Origin: Emergencia timonensis
GTDB taxonomy: Bacteria; Bacillota; Clostridia; Peptostreptococcales; Anaerovoracaceae
Assembly: GCF_900086585.1 (NCBI RefSeq)
Contig: NZ_FLKM01000008.1
Location: 434,001-498,000, forward strand
Direction: 5' to 3'
DNA length: 64,000 nucleotides
Below the pieces are notes generated by a model. It searched no databases, had not been told where the DNA came from, and saw only the letters and a program-made list of their open reading frames with translations. Made by a program: the position numbers and the translations under genes. Positions 16,699-25,791 of this stretch are shown piece by piece (position 1 is the stretch's first letter; every line of letters starts with the position of its first letter).

Positions 16699-17452
16699 AG
16701 ATACAAATACCATCAATAAGGAAAAACTTGATGTATACCTAAAAGAGTTGGCAAAAGAATATCGCAGGATGGGAGGAAAAGCAATGCCGGCAGAATTGAT
16801 TTTAATTGGCGGGGCTGCTATAATTGTCAATTACGGTTTTAGGGAAATGACAACTGATATTGACGCAATCATTCATGCCGCTTCAACGATGAAGGACGCT
16901 ATTCATCATGTCAGCGATAAAATGAACCTGCCCAACCGCTGGCTGAATGCGGATTTCATGCATACCTTGTCGTACTCTCCCAAATTAGAGCAGTATTCCG
17001 TTTATTATAAAAACTTTTATGGAGTGCTGGATGTTCGAACGATTGCTGCAGAATATCTGATTGCAATGAAGTTATGTTCAGGAAGAAGATACAAAAATGA
17101 TCTGTCAGATATTATTGGTATTTTAGCTGAACATGAAAAACATGGAGCACCTATATCGATGAAACAAATCGATACAGCAGTGAGAAACCTTTATGGAAAT
17201 TGGGACAAAATTCCGCTTGTGTCGATTTCCTTTATTGACGATACAATGTTAACTGATGATTTTGCAAAGGCATATGCCAAAGTAAAGTCCGAAGAAAAAC
17301 GTGCAAAAGATATACTTTTGGATTTTGAGCAAGCATATCCTGGGACAGCAAATATGCAGAGTATAGAGTCCATTTTAGATAATCTTAAGAAAAAGCAGAA
17401 GAAGCGAGAGGAGATTCTGCGTGAACTGAAAACTGGAAAGCAAGATGATTAG
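16688..17452 (+). CDS. DUF6036-type nucleotidyltransferase-fold protein (candidate toxin)
   Basis: A 254-residue protein. LILIGGAAIIVNYGFREMTTDIDAII (about 38-63) is the nucleotidyltransferase signature: a GG loop followed by a D-x-D pair. The C terminus is charged (KKKQKKREEILRELK). Such proteins occur as the second gene of AbiEii-like toxin-antitoxin pairs, where they modify tRNA or other targets. The ATG at 16688 is preceded by GAGGTG inside the upstream gene. A bidirectional hairpin follows at 17475-17513. The target is unknown. Confidence 0.65.
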   Translation: MSSEDTNTINKEKLDVYLKELAKEYRRMGGKAMPAELILIGGAAIIVNYGFREMTTDIDAIIHAASTMKDAIHHVSDKMNLPNRWLNADFMHTLSYSPKLEQYSVYYKNFYGVLDVRTIAAEYLIAMKLCSGRRYKNDLSDIIGILAEHEKHGAPISMKQIDTAVRNLYGNWDKIPLVSISFIDDTMLTDDFAKAYAKVKSEEKRAKDILLDFEQAYPGTANMQSIESILDNLKKKQKKREEILRELKTGKQDD

Positions 17453-17474
17453 ATGAAAAAGTGATATACTTAAA

Positions 17475-17513
17475 AAGACCCTGGGAGAATTTATATTCTT
17501 GCAGGGTCTTCTT
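17475..17513. terminator. Bidirectional terminator between convergent genes
   Basis: AAGACCCTG (17475-17483) and CAGGGTCTT (17502-17510), flanked by an A-run on the left and T-rich sequence on the right. It serves the nucleotidyltransferase gene (+) and the epimerase gene (-). Confidence 0.65.
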
Positions 17514-17529
17514 TGTCTTATGTGGGTCT

Positions 17530-18540
17530 CTACACGTCCAGTAAAAATCCTTCTGGGAACGGATCTTTCGGGTCGAGAACCCAGGTGGCGAATCCGATGA
17601 CACAGGCGTTTCCGGTTATCTTCGGTACGATGGCTTTGATGCCGCCCACTTCTGTCTCTTCTACGATCTCACATTTGAATTTTGATCCGATGACACTCTC
17701 ATGAACAAAAGACTCCCCGACTGCGAGTTTTCCTTCTGCATATAAGAGCGCGGCTTTTGCTGAGGTTCCCGTACCGCAAGGGGAACGGTCGATGACTTTC
17801 GGCAGTGCGACGACCACATTTTGGATATCGGCATCCGCACTCTTGGCAGGACCTGAGAACTCGACATGAGTAACCTGGTCTACAAATGGCAGTTCCGGAT
17901 GGCGGACGATGACCTGTTCGTTGATGTCTTTGGCGATGGAACGAGCGATCCTCGTAAACTCACCGCAGTTTTCCGGCGTAATTGCAAGTCCGACTTTTTC
18001 CGCAGGCAGGATGGCGTAAACATTTCCTCCCCACGAGATGTCCATATTCAGCTTTCCGAATTCAGCAGTCTCTACCTCTACGTTTCTATTGAGAACCAGG
18101 GCTGGCGCGTTGACAAAGGAAACTTCTTCTACCACGCCGTCTATGACTTTGGCTTCTACTGTAACGACACCGGCGGGGGTGTCCAGTTTGATCTCTGTAA
18201 TTGGCTCGGTCACGTCGACGAGTCCGGCTTCGATGAGGGCCACGGATACACCCATAGTGTCGTGCCCGCACATCGGCATCCAGCAGCTGGCTTCAAAATA
18301 CAGCACGCCTACGTCTGTCCCTGGCGTGCAGGGTTCCGTAATCAGAGTGCCGGACATGATTTCGCTGCCCCTGGGTTCGAACATCAAAACCTTACGGAAC
18401 CAGTCTTCATTTTCCCTCATATATTCAAATTTTTCCTGCATGGTTTTTCCCGGGACATGACGGAATCCGCTCACGACGTTGCGTGTAGGCTGTCCCAGCG
18501 TATGTGTCTCGATGGTTCTAAAAAGTTTTCTAGCTTTCAA
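17530..18540 (-). CDS. Proline racemase family protein, probable 4-hydroxyproline 2-epimerase
   Basis: A 336-residue enzyme of the proline racemase fold with both catalytic cysteines: MCGH (C91) and DRSPCGTGTSA (C255). Two cysteines indicate a racemase or epimerase; the trans-3-hydroxyproline dehydratases of this family have Thr at the second place. The start is placed at TTG 18540, which gives the same length and N terminus (MKARKLFRTIETH) as the paralogue at 44788. It has its own sigma-54 promoter (18588-18601) and is divergent from the glycyl radical operon, so a role in supplying the D-configured hydroxyproline to that enzyme is likely. Simple proline racemase activity is the alternative. 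Confidence 0.8.
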   Translation of the reverse strand: MKARKLFRTIETHTLGQPTRNVVSGFRHVPGKTMQEKFEYMRENEDWFRKVLMFEPRGSEIMSGTLITEPCTPGTDVGVLYFEASCWMPMCGHDTMGVSVALIEAGLVDVTEPITEIKLDTPAGVVTVEAKVIDGVVEEVSFVNAPALVLNRNVEVETAEFGKLNMDISWGGNVYAILPAEKVGLAITPENCGEFTRIARSIAKDINEQVIVRHPELPFVDQVTHVEFSGPAKSADADIQNVVVALPKVIDRSPCGTGTSAKAALLYAEGKLAVGESFVHESVIGSKFKCEIVEETEVGGIKAIVPKITGNACVIGFATWVLDPKDPFPEGFLLDV

Positions 18541-18587
18541 GTTCACACATCCTTTCTATTAAACGATTTCTTTACCAATAATATTAA

Positions 18588-18601
18588 GCAAAAAATATGC
18601 C
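18588..18601 (-). promoter_or_regulatory. Sigma-54 (-24/-12) promoter of the epimerase gene
   Basis: Read on the minus strand, TTGGCATATTTTTTGCTT has GG (18601-18600) and GC (18589-18588) separated by exactly 10 nt, close to the consensus TGGCAC-N5-TTGC. It lies about 50 bp before the start codon. Confidence 0.75.
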
Positions 18602-18829
18602 AATGGGAGTTTGGGTGGAACCTATGAAAATCAAATCATAAACAAAGTCAGTTCTGCTGGTTACTATATGGAACCCATTTGTGAAAATTTCCAATAGATA
18701 CTCTGCGTTATTGCATAAATAGGATAAAAAGAGCATAAAGGCACTCCGAATCTGACTTAATCAGTTTTTTATGCGTTAGTCGTGTATGTAAGGTGGCAAC
18801 CCCAGCTTTTTAACTGTAAAATTGAAAAA

Positions 18830-18881
18830 GTGTCATAAATTTGAAACACTACGGCAAAAGCGTGTTTCAAATTTATGACAC
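18830..18881. promoter_or_regulatory. 20-bp perfect inverted repeat, probable enhancer site of the sigma-54 activator
   Basis: The left arm begins GTGTCATAAATTTG (18830-18849) and the right arm (18862-18881) is its exact reverse complement, with a 12-nt centre. It is about 230 bp from one sigma-54 promoter and 180 bp from the other, the usual distance for an upstream activating sequence serving both. No T-run follows, so it is not a simple terminator. Confidence 0.65.
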
Positions 18882-19059
18882 AAGAAGAAATTGCACGGTG
18901 ACAGGCAGGCTTTTCCTTCCTGTGTGACGGCGATGTGTACCAAAAAAGCAACACGATGATTCGATGTAATGCTGCGCTGTCTGTGAAAACCTTTCTCAAA
19001 TGACCGCTGTTTGCCCCAATTTTAGCATAAAAATGTGCAGCAGGCAATGGTAAACACTT

Positions 19060-19073
19060 GGCACGGGTTTTGC
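19060..19073 (+). promoter_or_regulatory. Sigma-54 (-24/-12) promoter of the glycyl radical operon
   Basis: TTGGCACGGGTTTTGCTTTT has GG (19060-19061) and GC (19072-19073) separated by 10 nt and matches the consensus TGGCAC-N5-TTGC. It lies 44 bp before the activase start. Confidence 0.82.
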
Positions 19074-19116
19074 TTTTACATATAGCATCGAAAGAAAAAA
19101 GAAGGGAGGTGTCAAG

Positions 19117-20037
19117 GTGATATTCAATATACAGAAATGTTCCATACATGATGGGGAGGGGCTCCGCACCCTGGTGTTTTTTAAGGGATGTCCTTTGAAA
19201 TGTAAATGGTGCGCAAACCCGGAATCACAGAATTATGATGAGGAAATCATGGAATCTCCTGTCAGATGCGTCGGCTGCGGCGCCTGCAGAGATGCCTGTC
19301 CGAAGGGAGCAATTTTGGAGGATGGATCCATCGACAGAACCCTCTGTGATAACTGTATGAAATGTATAGACGTATGCTATGCAGAAGCAAAGAAGATAAC
19401 AGGCAGAGCGTATACGACAGAGGAATTATATAAGGAAATAGAAAAGGATCGGCCTTTTTACTCCAGATTTGGAGGCGGCGTGACTTTTTCCGGCGGAGAA
19501 CCTCTGACCCATGGGCAGCAGCTCCGAGACATTGCCGAGATGTGTCATGAAAAAGGGATTCACGTTGTCGTAGAGAGCTGTGGTTATGGAGACTTTGAAA
19601 AGTTTAAGATGGCACTTCCTTACATAGATGCCATGTTCATGGATATCAAGCACATCGATACGGCTGTTCACAAGGAGCTGACAGGCGCTGGTAATGCGCT
19701 GATACTGAACAATATTAAAAAAATCTCGGAATACGGGATTCCACTTACCATCAGGACGCCCATTGTGCCCGGGATGACGGATAGAGAGGAAAACATCGCG
19801 GGAATTGCAAAGTTTGTGGCAGAACTTCCTACCGCAAAAGAATATGAACTCTTAGCTTACCATAGCTTTGGCGAATCGAAGTACAAGGCGCTGGGCAGAA
19901 AATATTTGCTAGAGGGTACAGAAACCCCCAGCGACGAAAAAATGAGAGAACTTGTAAAGGCTGGCAATCGCATCCTTTCCGAATATGGGAAGCAGTGCTG
20001 CTGGACGAAAAACAACAATAAGGAGGTAGTGAAATGA
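19117..20037 (+). CDS. Glycyl radical enzyme activating enzyme (radical SAM)
   Basis: A 306-residue radical SAM activase. The SAM cluster motif CPLKCKWC is at C25, C29, C32. A ferredoxin-like insert with two [4Fe-4S] cysteine sets follows: C51-C54-C57-C61 and C77-C80-C83-C87. FGGGVTFSGGEP (about 123-134) completes the family marks. It generates the glycyl radical on the adjacent enzyme using SAM and an electron. The GTG start has GGGAGG 7 nt upstream. Its stop overlaps the start of the glycyl radical enzyme by 4 bp, so production of the two is coupled. It is the first gene after the sigma-54 promoter. Confidence 0.93.
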   Translation: MIFNIQKCSIHDGEGLRTLVFFKGCPLKCKWCANPESQNYDEEIMESPVRCVGCGACRDACPKGAILEDGSIDRTLCDNCMKCIDVCYAEAKKITGRAYTTEELYKEIEKDRPFYSRFGGGVTFSGGEPLTHGQQLRDIAEMCHEKGIHVVVESCGYGDFEKFKMALPYIDAMFMDIKHIDTAVHKELTGAGNALILNNIKKISEYGIPLTIRTPIVPGMTDREENIAGIAKFVAELPTAKEYELLAYHSFGESKYKALGRKYLLEGTETPSDEKMRELVKAGNRILSEYGKQCCWTKNNNKEVVK

Positions 20038-22391
20038 TTTCAGAAAGAATAATTAGATTAAGCGAAAAGGTGCGCGATACGCCGGTTACAATCTGTTTGG
20101 ACCGCGCCAAGCTGGTCACGAATTTTTACAGCGAGCCGTCAATGGAACCGTTCATCTTGAGAAGAGCAAAGGTCTTTGCACACGTCTTAGACAACAAGAA
20201 GATCTTTATCGACGACGATTCCATCATTGCAGGGCACCTGGCGTCCAGACTTCACGCGGCACCACTGTATCCGGAAATGACAGCATGGCTGCGCGATGAC
20301 CTGGAGGAACTGGACACTAGAGAATCAGACAACCTGCAGTTCATGCCGGGAGAAAAAGACGAGCTGAGAGAAATCGTCAAAAAATGGGAAGGCAGAACCT
20401 TTGGCGATATGACGGCTGAGCTGGCGGACGAGGATATGGACATCATGGTGGATATCGGAATCTTCACCAAAGGCGTATCCAACAAATCCACCATGAACCA
20501 CGCGCCATTCTACGACGAGATGGTGACAAAGGGTTATCGCTACTATATCGATCAGTGCAAAGCAAACATCGCATCTCTCGACAGAATGAATATCGAGAAC
20601 ATGGAAAAACAGCAGACCTGGCAGGCTATGATCATCGTCATGGAAGCCATCATCAGATTTGCGCACAGATATGCGGATCTTGCTGAAGAGATGGCAGAAG
20701 ACTGCAAGGACAACGAACGCAAGATGCAGCTTCTCACTATGGCGGCTAACTGCAGAGTTGTTCCTGAACATGCGCCGCAGAACTTCTATCAGGCAGCACA
20801 GTTCGTATGGTTTACCCACCTGGCGCTGCAGATGGAATACAACAGTAACGATAACTGCCTGGGCCGTTTTGACCAATATATGTATCCTTTCTACAAGCAG
20901 GATATGGAAAACGGAATCAGTGAAGCCTTTATCGCAGATGTCATTCACGAGTTCAAGCTGAAAATTGCTGAGCTCTGGGAAGTGCGGACAAAGAGGGAGT
21001 CCATTGCCTATCCGGGATGCCCTCTGTGGATTCATATGATGATCGGCGGCGTTCTGCCTGACGGCACTGACGGCTGCAATGAACTGACCAGACTGATTCT
21101 CCACTGCATGGAGGATCTGCAGACAAAAGAACCTTGTGTCTCCTTCCGCTATCATGATGGTGTGGACGAAGAGACCTTCAGACTGGCACTTTCTGTCGCC
21201 AGAAAAGGAGGAAGCCATCCGGCGTTCTTCAATGACAGCACCAATATTTCTCATCTGCTCTCTTTGGGACACACCTTGGAGGAAGCCAGGAACTGGGGCA
21301 TCTGCGGATGTATCGAACCGAGCGTTCCCGGTATGACGGACTTCCAGTCCAATGCGGGATACTTCAACCCGAGCAAGGTGCTCGAAATCACGCTGAACAA
21401 CGGAAAGGATCCGCTGACTGGAAAGCAGATCGGCCCGGAAACGGGAGATGTGAGAAGCTTCACATCTGTGCAGCAGATCATGGACGCTTATGCGGTTCAG
21501 CAGGATTACTTCATGGATAAGTTCTGCGAACTCTTTGACAGAATCGTATCCTGCCATGCATGGGCGACACCGACCATTACAGGGTCCTGCTTCACCCATG
21601 GTTGTATGGAAAAAGGCCAGGTTCTTCAGCGAAAGGGTGCAGACCACCGCTATTCCGCGGTAGCAATTACAGGCATTGCAAATATTGCAGACTCTCTGGC
21701 AGCAATCGAAGAGTGCGTATTCAATCAAAAGTATCTGTCCATGGATGAACTGATGGATCTTCTTGCTACAGACTTTGAAGGAAAAGAAAATATGCGTCAG
21801 CTTTTGATCAACAAAGCGCCGAAGTACGGCAACGACATTGAAAGCGTAGACAGATATGCCCACTGGCTGACAAAGCTCTGCAACGACCAGATCTGCAAGC
21901 ATACAGACGGCCGCGATGCAAAATATACCATGGTCATCTCCACCCAGTCCTATAACGTGGTACTGGGGCAGCTGATTGGCGCACTGCCTGACGGCAGAAA
22001 GGCTTATACGGCTCTTGCGGATAACGCATCGCCGATGATCGGCATGGATACCAATGGACCGACGGCTGTGGTGAAATCACTGGGCAGAATTGACCCATTG
22101 CTCGCACAGAGCGGCGTTTTGGTCAACCAGAGATTTGACCCGACCATCGTAAAAGGTGAAAAAGGACTGAACATCATCGAAACAGTTATTCGTACTTACT
22201 TCGATACGCAGCATGGGCAGCACATTCAGCTCAACGTGGTGGATAATGAGACACTCTGTGCCGCGCAGAAGGAACCACAGAAATATCGCAACATTTTGGT
22301 GAGAGTGGCAGGTTATTCTGCATATTTCGTCGATTTGGAGAAGGATATTCAGGATAATATCATCGCAAGAACGCTGCAGCAGTCGCTGTAA
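20034..22391 (+). CDS. hplG: Glycyl radical enzyme, probable trans-4-hydroxy-D-proline C-N lyase
   Basis: A 785-residue PFL-like enzyme. The thiyl cysteine is C426 in ICGCIEP with the following Glu428 typical of eliminases, and the radical glycine is G760 in RVAGYSAYF. The motif GCIEP differs from the GCVETG of trans-4-hydroxy-L-proline dehydratase (HypD). Its locus contains a two-cysteine proline-racemase-family epimerase and OrtAB. That matches the described HplG pathway, where cis-4-hydroxy-L-proline is epimerised to trans-4-hydroxy-D-proline, ring-opened to 2-amino-4-ketopentanoate and cleaved by OrtAB. The family assignment is firm. The substrate rests on context, and another PFL2-type eliminase activity remains possible. 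Confidence 0.7.
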   Translation: MISERIIRLSEKVRDTPVTICLDRAKLVTNFYSEPSMEPFILRRAKVFAHVLDNKKIFIDDDSIIAGHLASRLHAAPLYPEMTAWLRDDLEELDTRESDNLQFMPGEKDELREIVKKWEGRTFGDMTAELADEDMDIMVDIGIFTKGVSNKSTMNHAPFYDEMVTKGYRYYIDQCKANIASLDRMNIENMEKQQTWQAMIIVMEAIIRFAHRYADLAEEMAEDCKDNERKMQLLTMAANCRVVPEHAPQNFYQAAQFVWFTHLALQMEYNSNDNCLGRFDQYMYPFYKQDMENGISEAFIADVIHEFKLKIAELWEVRTKRESIAYPGCPLWIHMMIGGVLPDGTDGCNELTRLILHCMEDLQTKEPCVSFRYHDGVDEETFRLALSVARKGGSHPAFFNDSTNISHLLSLGHTLEEARNWGICGCIEPSVPGMTDFQSNAGYFNPSKVLEITLNNGKDPLTGKQIGPETGDVRSFTSVQQIMDAYAVQQDYFMDKFCELFDRIVSCHAWATPTITGSCFTHGCMEKGQVLQRKGADHRYSAVAITGIANIADSLAAIEECVFNQKYLSMDELMDLLATDFEGKENMRQLLINKAPKYGNDIESVDRYAHWLTKLCNDQICKHTDGRDAKYTMVISTQSYNVVLGQLIGALPDGRKAYTALADNASPMIGMDTNGPTAVVKSLGRIDPLLAQSGVLVNQRFDPTIVKGEKGLNIIETVIRTYFDTQHGQHIQLNVVDNETLCAAQKEPQKYRNILVRVAGYSAYFVDLEKDIQDNIIARTLQQSL

Positions 22392-22786
22392 GAAAGATTT
22401 TCACTCTGCTTCCCTGTCCCTGCCTCCTGCAGGCTGGGGCGCAGAGTTGAAATAAAAAACGAGTACATGACGGAGCGTTGCTCAGCCGTAAACGCCAACC
22501 AGCTAAAGCTGGGGCGTTCTGGCATGAGACCTGCATCAGCGATGGCTTCGCCAATCGCTGTGCTAGGGCTTCATATGCACTCATGTCGCCCGCAAGAGGC
22601 GACGCTTCGTAATGTACGTTCTTTGAAACATACGGAAATACGTCCTGCGGACGATATTTTCTATGTTATAAAAAACAAACTTGAAGGGAGGCGGATAAAC
22701 TTAGGGAATATGTCATAGAGGGGATTTGGAGATAGTGAGATGATAAAATGTTAATATCTTTGACTATGACTAAAAAGGAGAGAAAA
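22392..22786. other. 395-bp gap between the glycyl radical gene and the NSS transporter
   Basis: No gene. It holds a nested hairpin (ACTCTGC...GCAGAGT, about 22404-22447) just after the glycyl radical gene, then modular repeat copy A (22461-22673), then the transporter ribosome site. The operon probably reads through it, so these structures may set the relative expression of upstream and downstream genes. Confidence 0.55.
22461..22673 (+). repeat. Modular intergenic repeat, copy A
   Basis: It contains CCAGCTAAAGCTGG (22499-22512), the hairpin GTCGCC-N7-GGCGAC (22585-22603), and the end module with the GAAACATACGGAAATACG, CGTCCTGCGGACG and CTATGTTATAA segments (about 22624-22671). The same modules occur in copies B (58687-58890, opposite orientation for the end module) and C (62497-62632). 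Copy A lacks about 100 bp present between modules in B. Confidence 0.7.
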
Positions 22787-24214
22787 ATGTCTGGAATTAC
22801 AATCGTAATGCTGATTGTATATGCTGTCGTATTTGGTGGCGGCAGTATTTTCTTGGTGGCGAAATCCATGTCCAAGAAAAACAATACAAAAGGCGAAATT
22901 GTAGAAAACAAACAGAGCGATGGATTTGGCTCTAGGATTGGATTTATCTTATCAACGATAGGTATGGCCGTCGGCGTTGGCGCAATGTGGAGATTTCCAA
23001 TGATGTGCGCACAATGGGGCGGCGGAGCCTTTGTACTGGCATTCATCACAGTCTGTGTCGTAATCGTGATTCCTGCGGGCTGGGCAGAAATCGCTTATGG
23101 CAGACACTTCAGAAAAGGCACCGTAGGCTGCGGTGCGGATGCTGCAGGTAAACCGGGAAAGCTTTTGGGCTGGTTTATGAGTTTGGACCAGGTGGCTGTC
23201 TGGGCCTACTATCCTGCAATTATGGCAATTGTTATCTGTTATATCTTTAAATCTTTTGGCGGTATTGACTACGCGTCAAATGCAGAGGCTGTTTATGAGA
23301 CGACCAATGACAACAGGCTTGTCATTTACTTGATCGTAGTGGCAGTGCTGGCAGTTGTAGCGCTGATCGGCGCCAGAGGAATTCAGAACGGTATTGAAAA
23401 AGTTTGTAAAGTGTTGCTTCCACTGTTGTTCATCATCCTGGTGGTTTTGATTGTACGTGTGTGCATGATCCCGGGAATTGCAACAGGAATTGAGTTCTAC
23501 CTGAAGCCCGACTGGGCACAGCTGGCAAATCCACAGATGTGGGCCGCTGCTGCTGGTATGGCGCTCTTTGCAGTAGGTCTTGGGCCTGGCTGTCTGCTGG
23601 TATACGGCAGATATGTAGATGATAAACAGGACGTGGCAACAGATTTTATTACAGTAAATGTAGTTCAGCTCTTTATCTGCCTGCTGTCTGGTTTCGTAAT
23701 TATTCCGGCAGTAGCAACCTTCGGACTTGACCCTCTGATGGGGAAAGGTGTCATGTTCGTGGCGCTGCCGAAAGTATTTGCAACCATTCCGGGAGGTGCG
23801 TTTTTCCTGATTCTGTTCTTTGTCGCACTGCTCTTTGCAGGGATTTCATCTTCACTCAACCAGGTGGAGATTGCGACTTCTGCTTTCATGGACAAGGAAG
23901 GCTTCGGGATGAGCAGGAAGAAAGCGACGATGGTATGCTATGCCATTGCAATCCTCGTTGCCATTCCCTGTGTCTGGAACGACGCATTCTTTGCGGTCTT
24001 TGACAACGTCTTTGGAAATATCGGGTATTGTATCTGCGCCTTGGGCCTGGCAATTATCCTGGCGTGGAAAATCGGTGCAAAGAAGGTCAGAGAAGAATGG
24101 TACCTGCCTACTTCGGCAATCAAGTGGGGATCATGGGTTGACTTTTTGTATAAATACGTTGTAGTAATAGCTTTAGGTTACTTCACAATCACTGCAGTGT
24201 TATCACTGTTTTAA
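22787..24214 (+). CDS. NSS family Na+-dependent amino acid transporter with an extra N-terminal membrane segment
   Basis: A 475-residue neurotransmitter:sodium symporter family protein. The signature GFILSTIGMAVGVGAMWRFP (about 47-66) holds the unwound TM1 and Na+ site, and LFAVGLGPGCLLVYGRYV marks TM6. Unlike the third transporter in this window, it begins with an additional hydrophobic helix (ITIVMLIVYAVVFGGGSIFL) followed by a basic SKKNN stretch, resembling the small MetS-type subunit joined to the front. The start at 22787 has AAGGAG 7 nt upstream. It presumably imports the amino or imino acid used by the surrounding catabolic genes. Confidence 0.85.
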   Translation: MSGITIVMLIVYAVVFGGGSIFLVAKSMSKKNNTKGEIVENKQSDGFGSRIGFILSTIGMAVGVGAMWRFPMMCAQWGGGAFVLAFITVCVVIVIPAGWAEIAYGRHFRKGTVGCGADAAGKPGKLLGWFMSLDQVAVWAYYPAIMAIVICYIFKSFGGIDYASNAEAVYETTNDNRLVIYLIVVAVLAVVALIGARGIQNGIEKVCKVLLPLLFIILVVLIVRVCMIPGIATGIEFYLKPDWAQLANPQMWAAAAGMALFAVGLGPGCLLVYGRYVDDKQDVATDFITVNVVQLFICLLSGFVIIPAVATFGLDPLMGKGVMFVALPKVFATIPGGAFFLILFFVALLFAGISSSLNQVEIATSAFMDKEGFGMSRKKATMVCYAIAILVAIPCVWNDAFFAVFDNVFGNIGYCICALGLAIILAWKIGAKKVREEWYLPTSAIKWGSWVDFLYKYVVVIALGYFTITAVLSLF

Positions 24215-24227
24215 GAAATAACATCAT

Positions 24228-24259
24228 CGCTGGTCACAAGGTACAATCTGTGACCAGCG
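24228..24259 (+). terminator. Strong hairpin after the NSS transporter (attenuator or processing site)
   Basis: CGCTGGTCACA (24228-24238) and TGTGACCAGCG (24249-24259) are perfect 11-bp arms. There is no T-run, so full termination is doubtful; it may mark the 3' end of a processed transcript within the operon. Confidence 0.5.
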
Positions 24260-24369
24260 TATTCAATGAATGATTCTATTTTGTACATATGACATTGATT
24301 TTATTTCACTACCGAACAATCTGATGTTAGTGTAAAATATAGTCAAATACATGCATCTGGAGGAAGACC

Positions 24370-25791
24370 TTGAGGTACGCGATTTTATTGGATTTTGGAA
24401 GCACTTATACGAAGATTGTATGTGTGGATTTGTCGGAAAAGCGAGTCGTTTTGACGGACAAATTCCCATCTACAGTACATACAGATGCTGGAATCAGCCT
24501 GCAGCAGTGCTTTGAAGCTGCAAAGTGCGTTATCGGAGACGATGATTTTGGCTCTGCGCTGAAGCTGTCTACCAGCAGCGCTGCCGGAGGTCTCAGAATC
24601 GCTGTATCGGGTCTGACAAAGTCTCTCAGCATCGAGGCGGGGAGAAACGCCAGCTTTGGTGCAGGCGGCAAGATTGTATACACCGCTTCAGGGCTGATCT
24701 CAGAGAAGGGCCTGCAAGGGATAGAAGGCTCTCAGGCGGAAATTTTGCTCCTGTGCGGCGGCTATGAAGGCGGAAACAGCAAAGCCGTTCTTCACAATGC
24801 AGAGGTTCTGGCTGACAGCAGTCTGAATATTCCAATCATCTATGCTGGGAATTCCCGTGTCGCAAAGGATGTGCGGATGCTCTTTGCAGGCAGAGGGAAA
24901 GAATGCTTTATGGCAGAGAATATCATCCCGGACGTGGGTGTTTTGAACATTGAGCCTACTGTAGCCATTATGAGAGATCTATTTATGAACCGAATCACCA
25001 ACATGAAGGGCGTGGGAAAGGTCAAGAAACTGCTGGACGGGCCGATCATACCGACACCTGCCGCAGTCCTGGCTGCGGGGCAGCTGCTCTGCCTGGGAAC
25101 AGAAACGGAACCCGGCATCGGACCCTACATGATGGCAGATATTGGCGGCGCCACCACAGATATTTATTCCTTCATAGAGAATCGAAGTTACGAAGGAGCA
25201 AAGCAGGTTGGCTCGCCTGAGCCTTTTGCCAAGAGAACGGTAGAAGGCGATATGGGAATGCGGGAGTCCTCCGTCTGCCTCGTAAAAGAAGTGGGCGAAG
25301 AGAACTTTGCCAGAAAATGCTGCATCACGAAAGAACACTTGCGCGATGCCATAGAGAATCGTATTACCGATAGAAAATATATTGCAGAGATAGAAACTGA
25401 AAAAGAAATTGACCTGCAGATTGCCTGCAGCGCGGTAGAGATTTCGGCGAGACGTCATGCTGGTTATGCCGCCAAAGAGTTTCACGACGGCTGCCGCCTG
25501 GTGCAGCACGGCAAGAACCTGACAGAGATCAAAACCGTCATTGGAACCGGCGGCATCTTAGTAAACAACCTGCAGGCGGCGCCGCGAATTTTGCAGAATG
25601 TAAGGGCAAGACCGTCAAAGGCGGAAACCGTCCTGCTGCCATCAGATGTGAAGACTTTTGTGGATGAGGACTATGTCTTCTTTGCAGCGGGATTGCTCTC
25701 AGATTATGATCAGGAAGCAGCCCTGGCAATCATGAAAAATAGTATCGGAACAGGAGAAAAGAATGGATATCAAAATCAACAGACGATTTAA
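24370..25791 (+). CDS. MutL/GlmL-type ATPase partner of a cobalamin-dependent mutase
   Basis: A 473-residue protein of the ASKHA ATPase superfamily. The N terminus ILLDFGSTYTKIVCVDL is the phosphate-1 motif, MMADIGGATTDIYSF (about 254-268) phosphate 2, and TVIGTGGILVNN the adenosine motif. It matches the MutL/GlmL proteins encoded beside glutamate mutase and similar B12 enzymes, thought to be reactivation or assembly factors. The start is TTG with GGAGG 6 nt upstream. Its last 29 bp overlap the mutase gene, a strong sign that they work together. Only one such gene is present for two mutases in the window. Confidence 0.82.
   Translation: MRYAILLDFGSTYTKIVCVDLSEKRVVLTDKFPSTVHTDAGISLQQCFEAAKCVIGDDDFGSALKLSTSSAAGGLRIAVSGLTKSLSIEAGRNASFGAGGKIVYTASGLISEKGLQGIEGSQAEILLLCGGYEGGNSKAVLHNAEVLADSSLNIPIIYAGNSRVAKDVRMLFAGRGKECFMAENIIPDVGVLNIEPTVAIMRDLFMNRITNMKGVGKVKKLLDGPIIPTPAAVLAAGQLLCLGTETEPGIGPYMMADIGGATTDIYSFIENRSYEGAKQVGSPEPFAKRTVEGDMGMRESSVCLVKEVGEENFARKCCITKEHLRDAIENRITDRKYIAEIETEKEIDLQIACSAVEISARRHAGYAAKEFHDGCRLVQHGKNLTEIKTVIGTGGILVNNLQAAPRILQNVRARPSKAETVLLPSDVKTFVDEDYVFFAAGLLSDYDQEAALAIMKNSIGTGEKNGYQNQQTI

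Larger units (their letters stand above)
18541..19116. other. 576-bp divergent control region of the sigma-54 locus
   Basis: No gene is supported here. It contains the minus-strand sigma-54 promoter (18588-18601), a 20-bp perfect inverted repeat (18830-18881) and the plus-strand sigma-54 promoter (19060-19073). Confidence 0.75.

Noticed and set aside
20325..21902. 525-codon open frame on the minus strand opposite the glycyl radical enzyme gene
   Set aside because: It lies entirely within a gene with full catalytic motifs, has no domain and no ribosome site, and reads as a His/Val/Leu-rich antisense shadow.
20034..22391. Assignment as trans-4-hydroxy-L-proline dehydratase HypD or choline TMA-lyase CutC
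   Set aside because: The active-site motif is GCIEP rather than the HypD GCVETG, and the locus has an epimerase and OrtAB. No microcompartment or cut genes are present for CutC.
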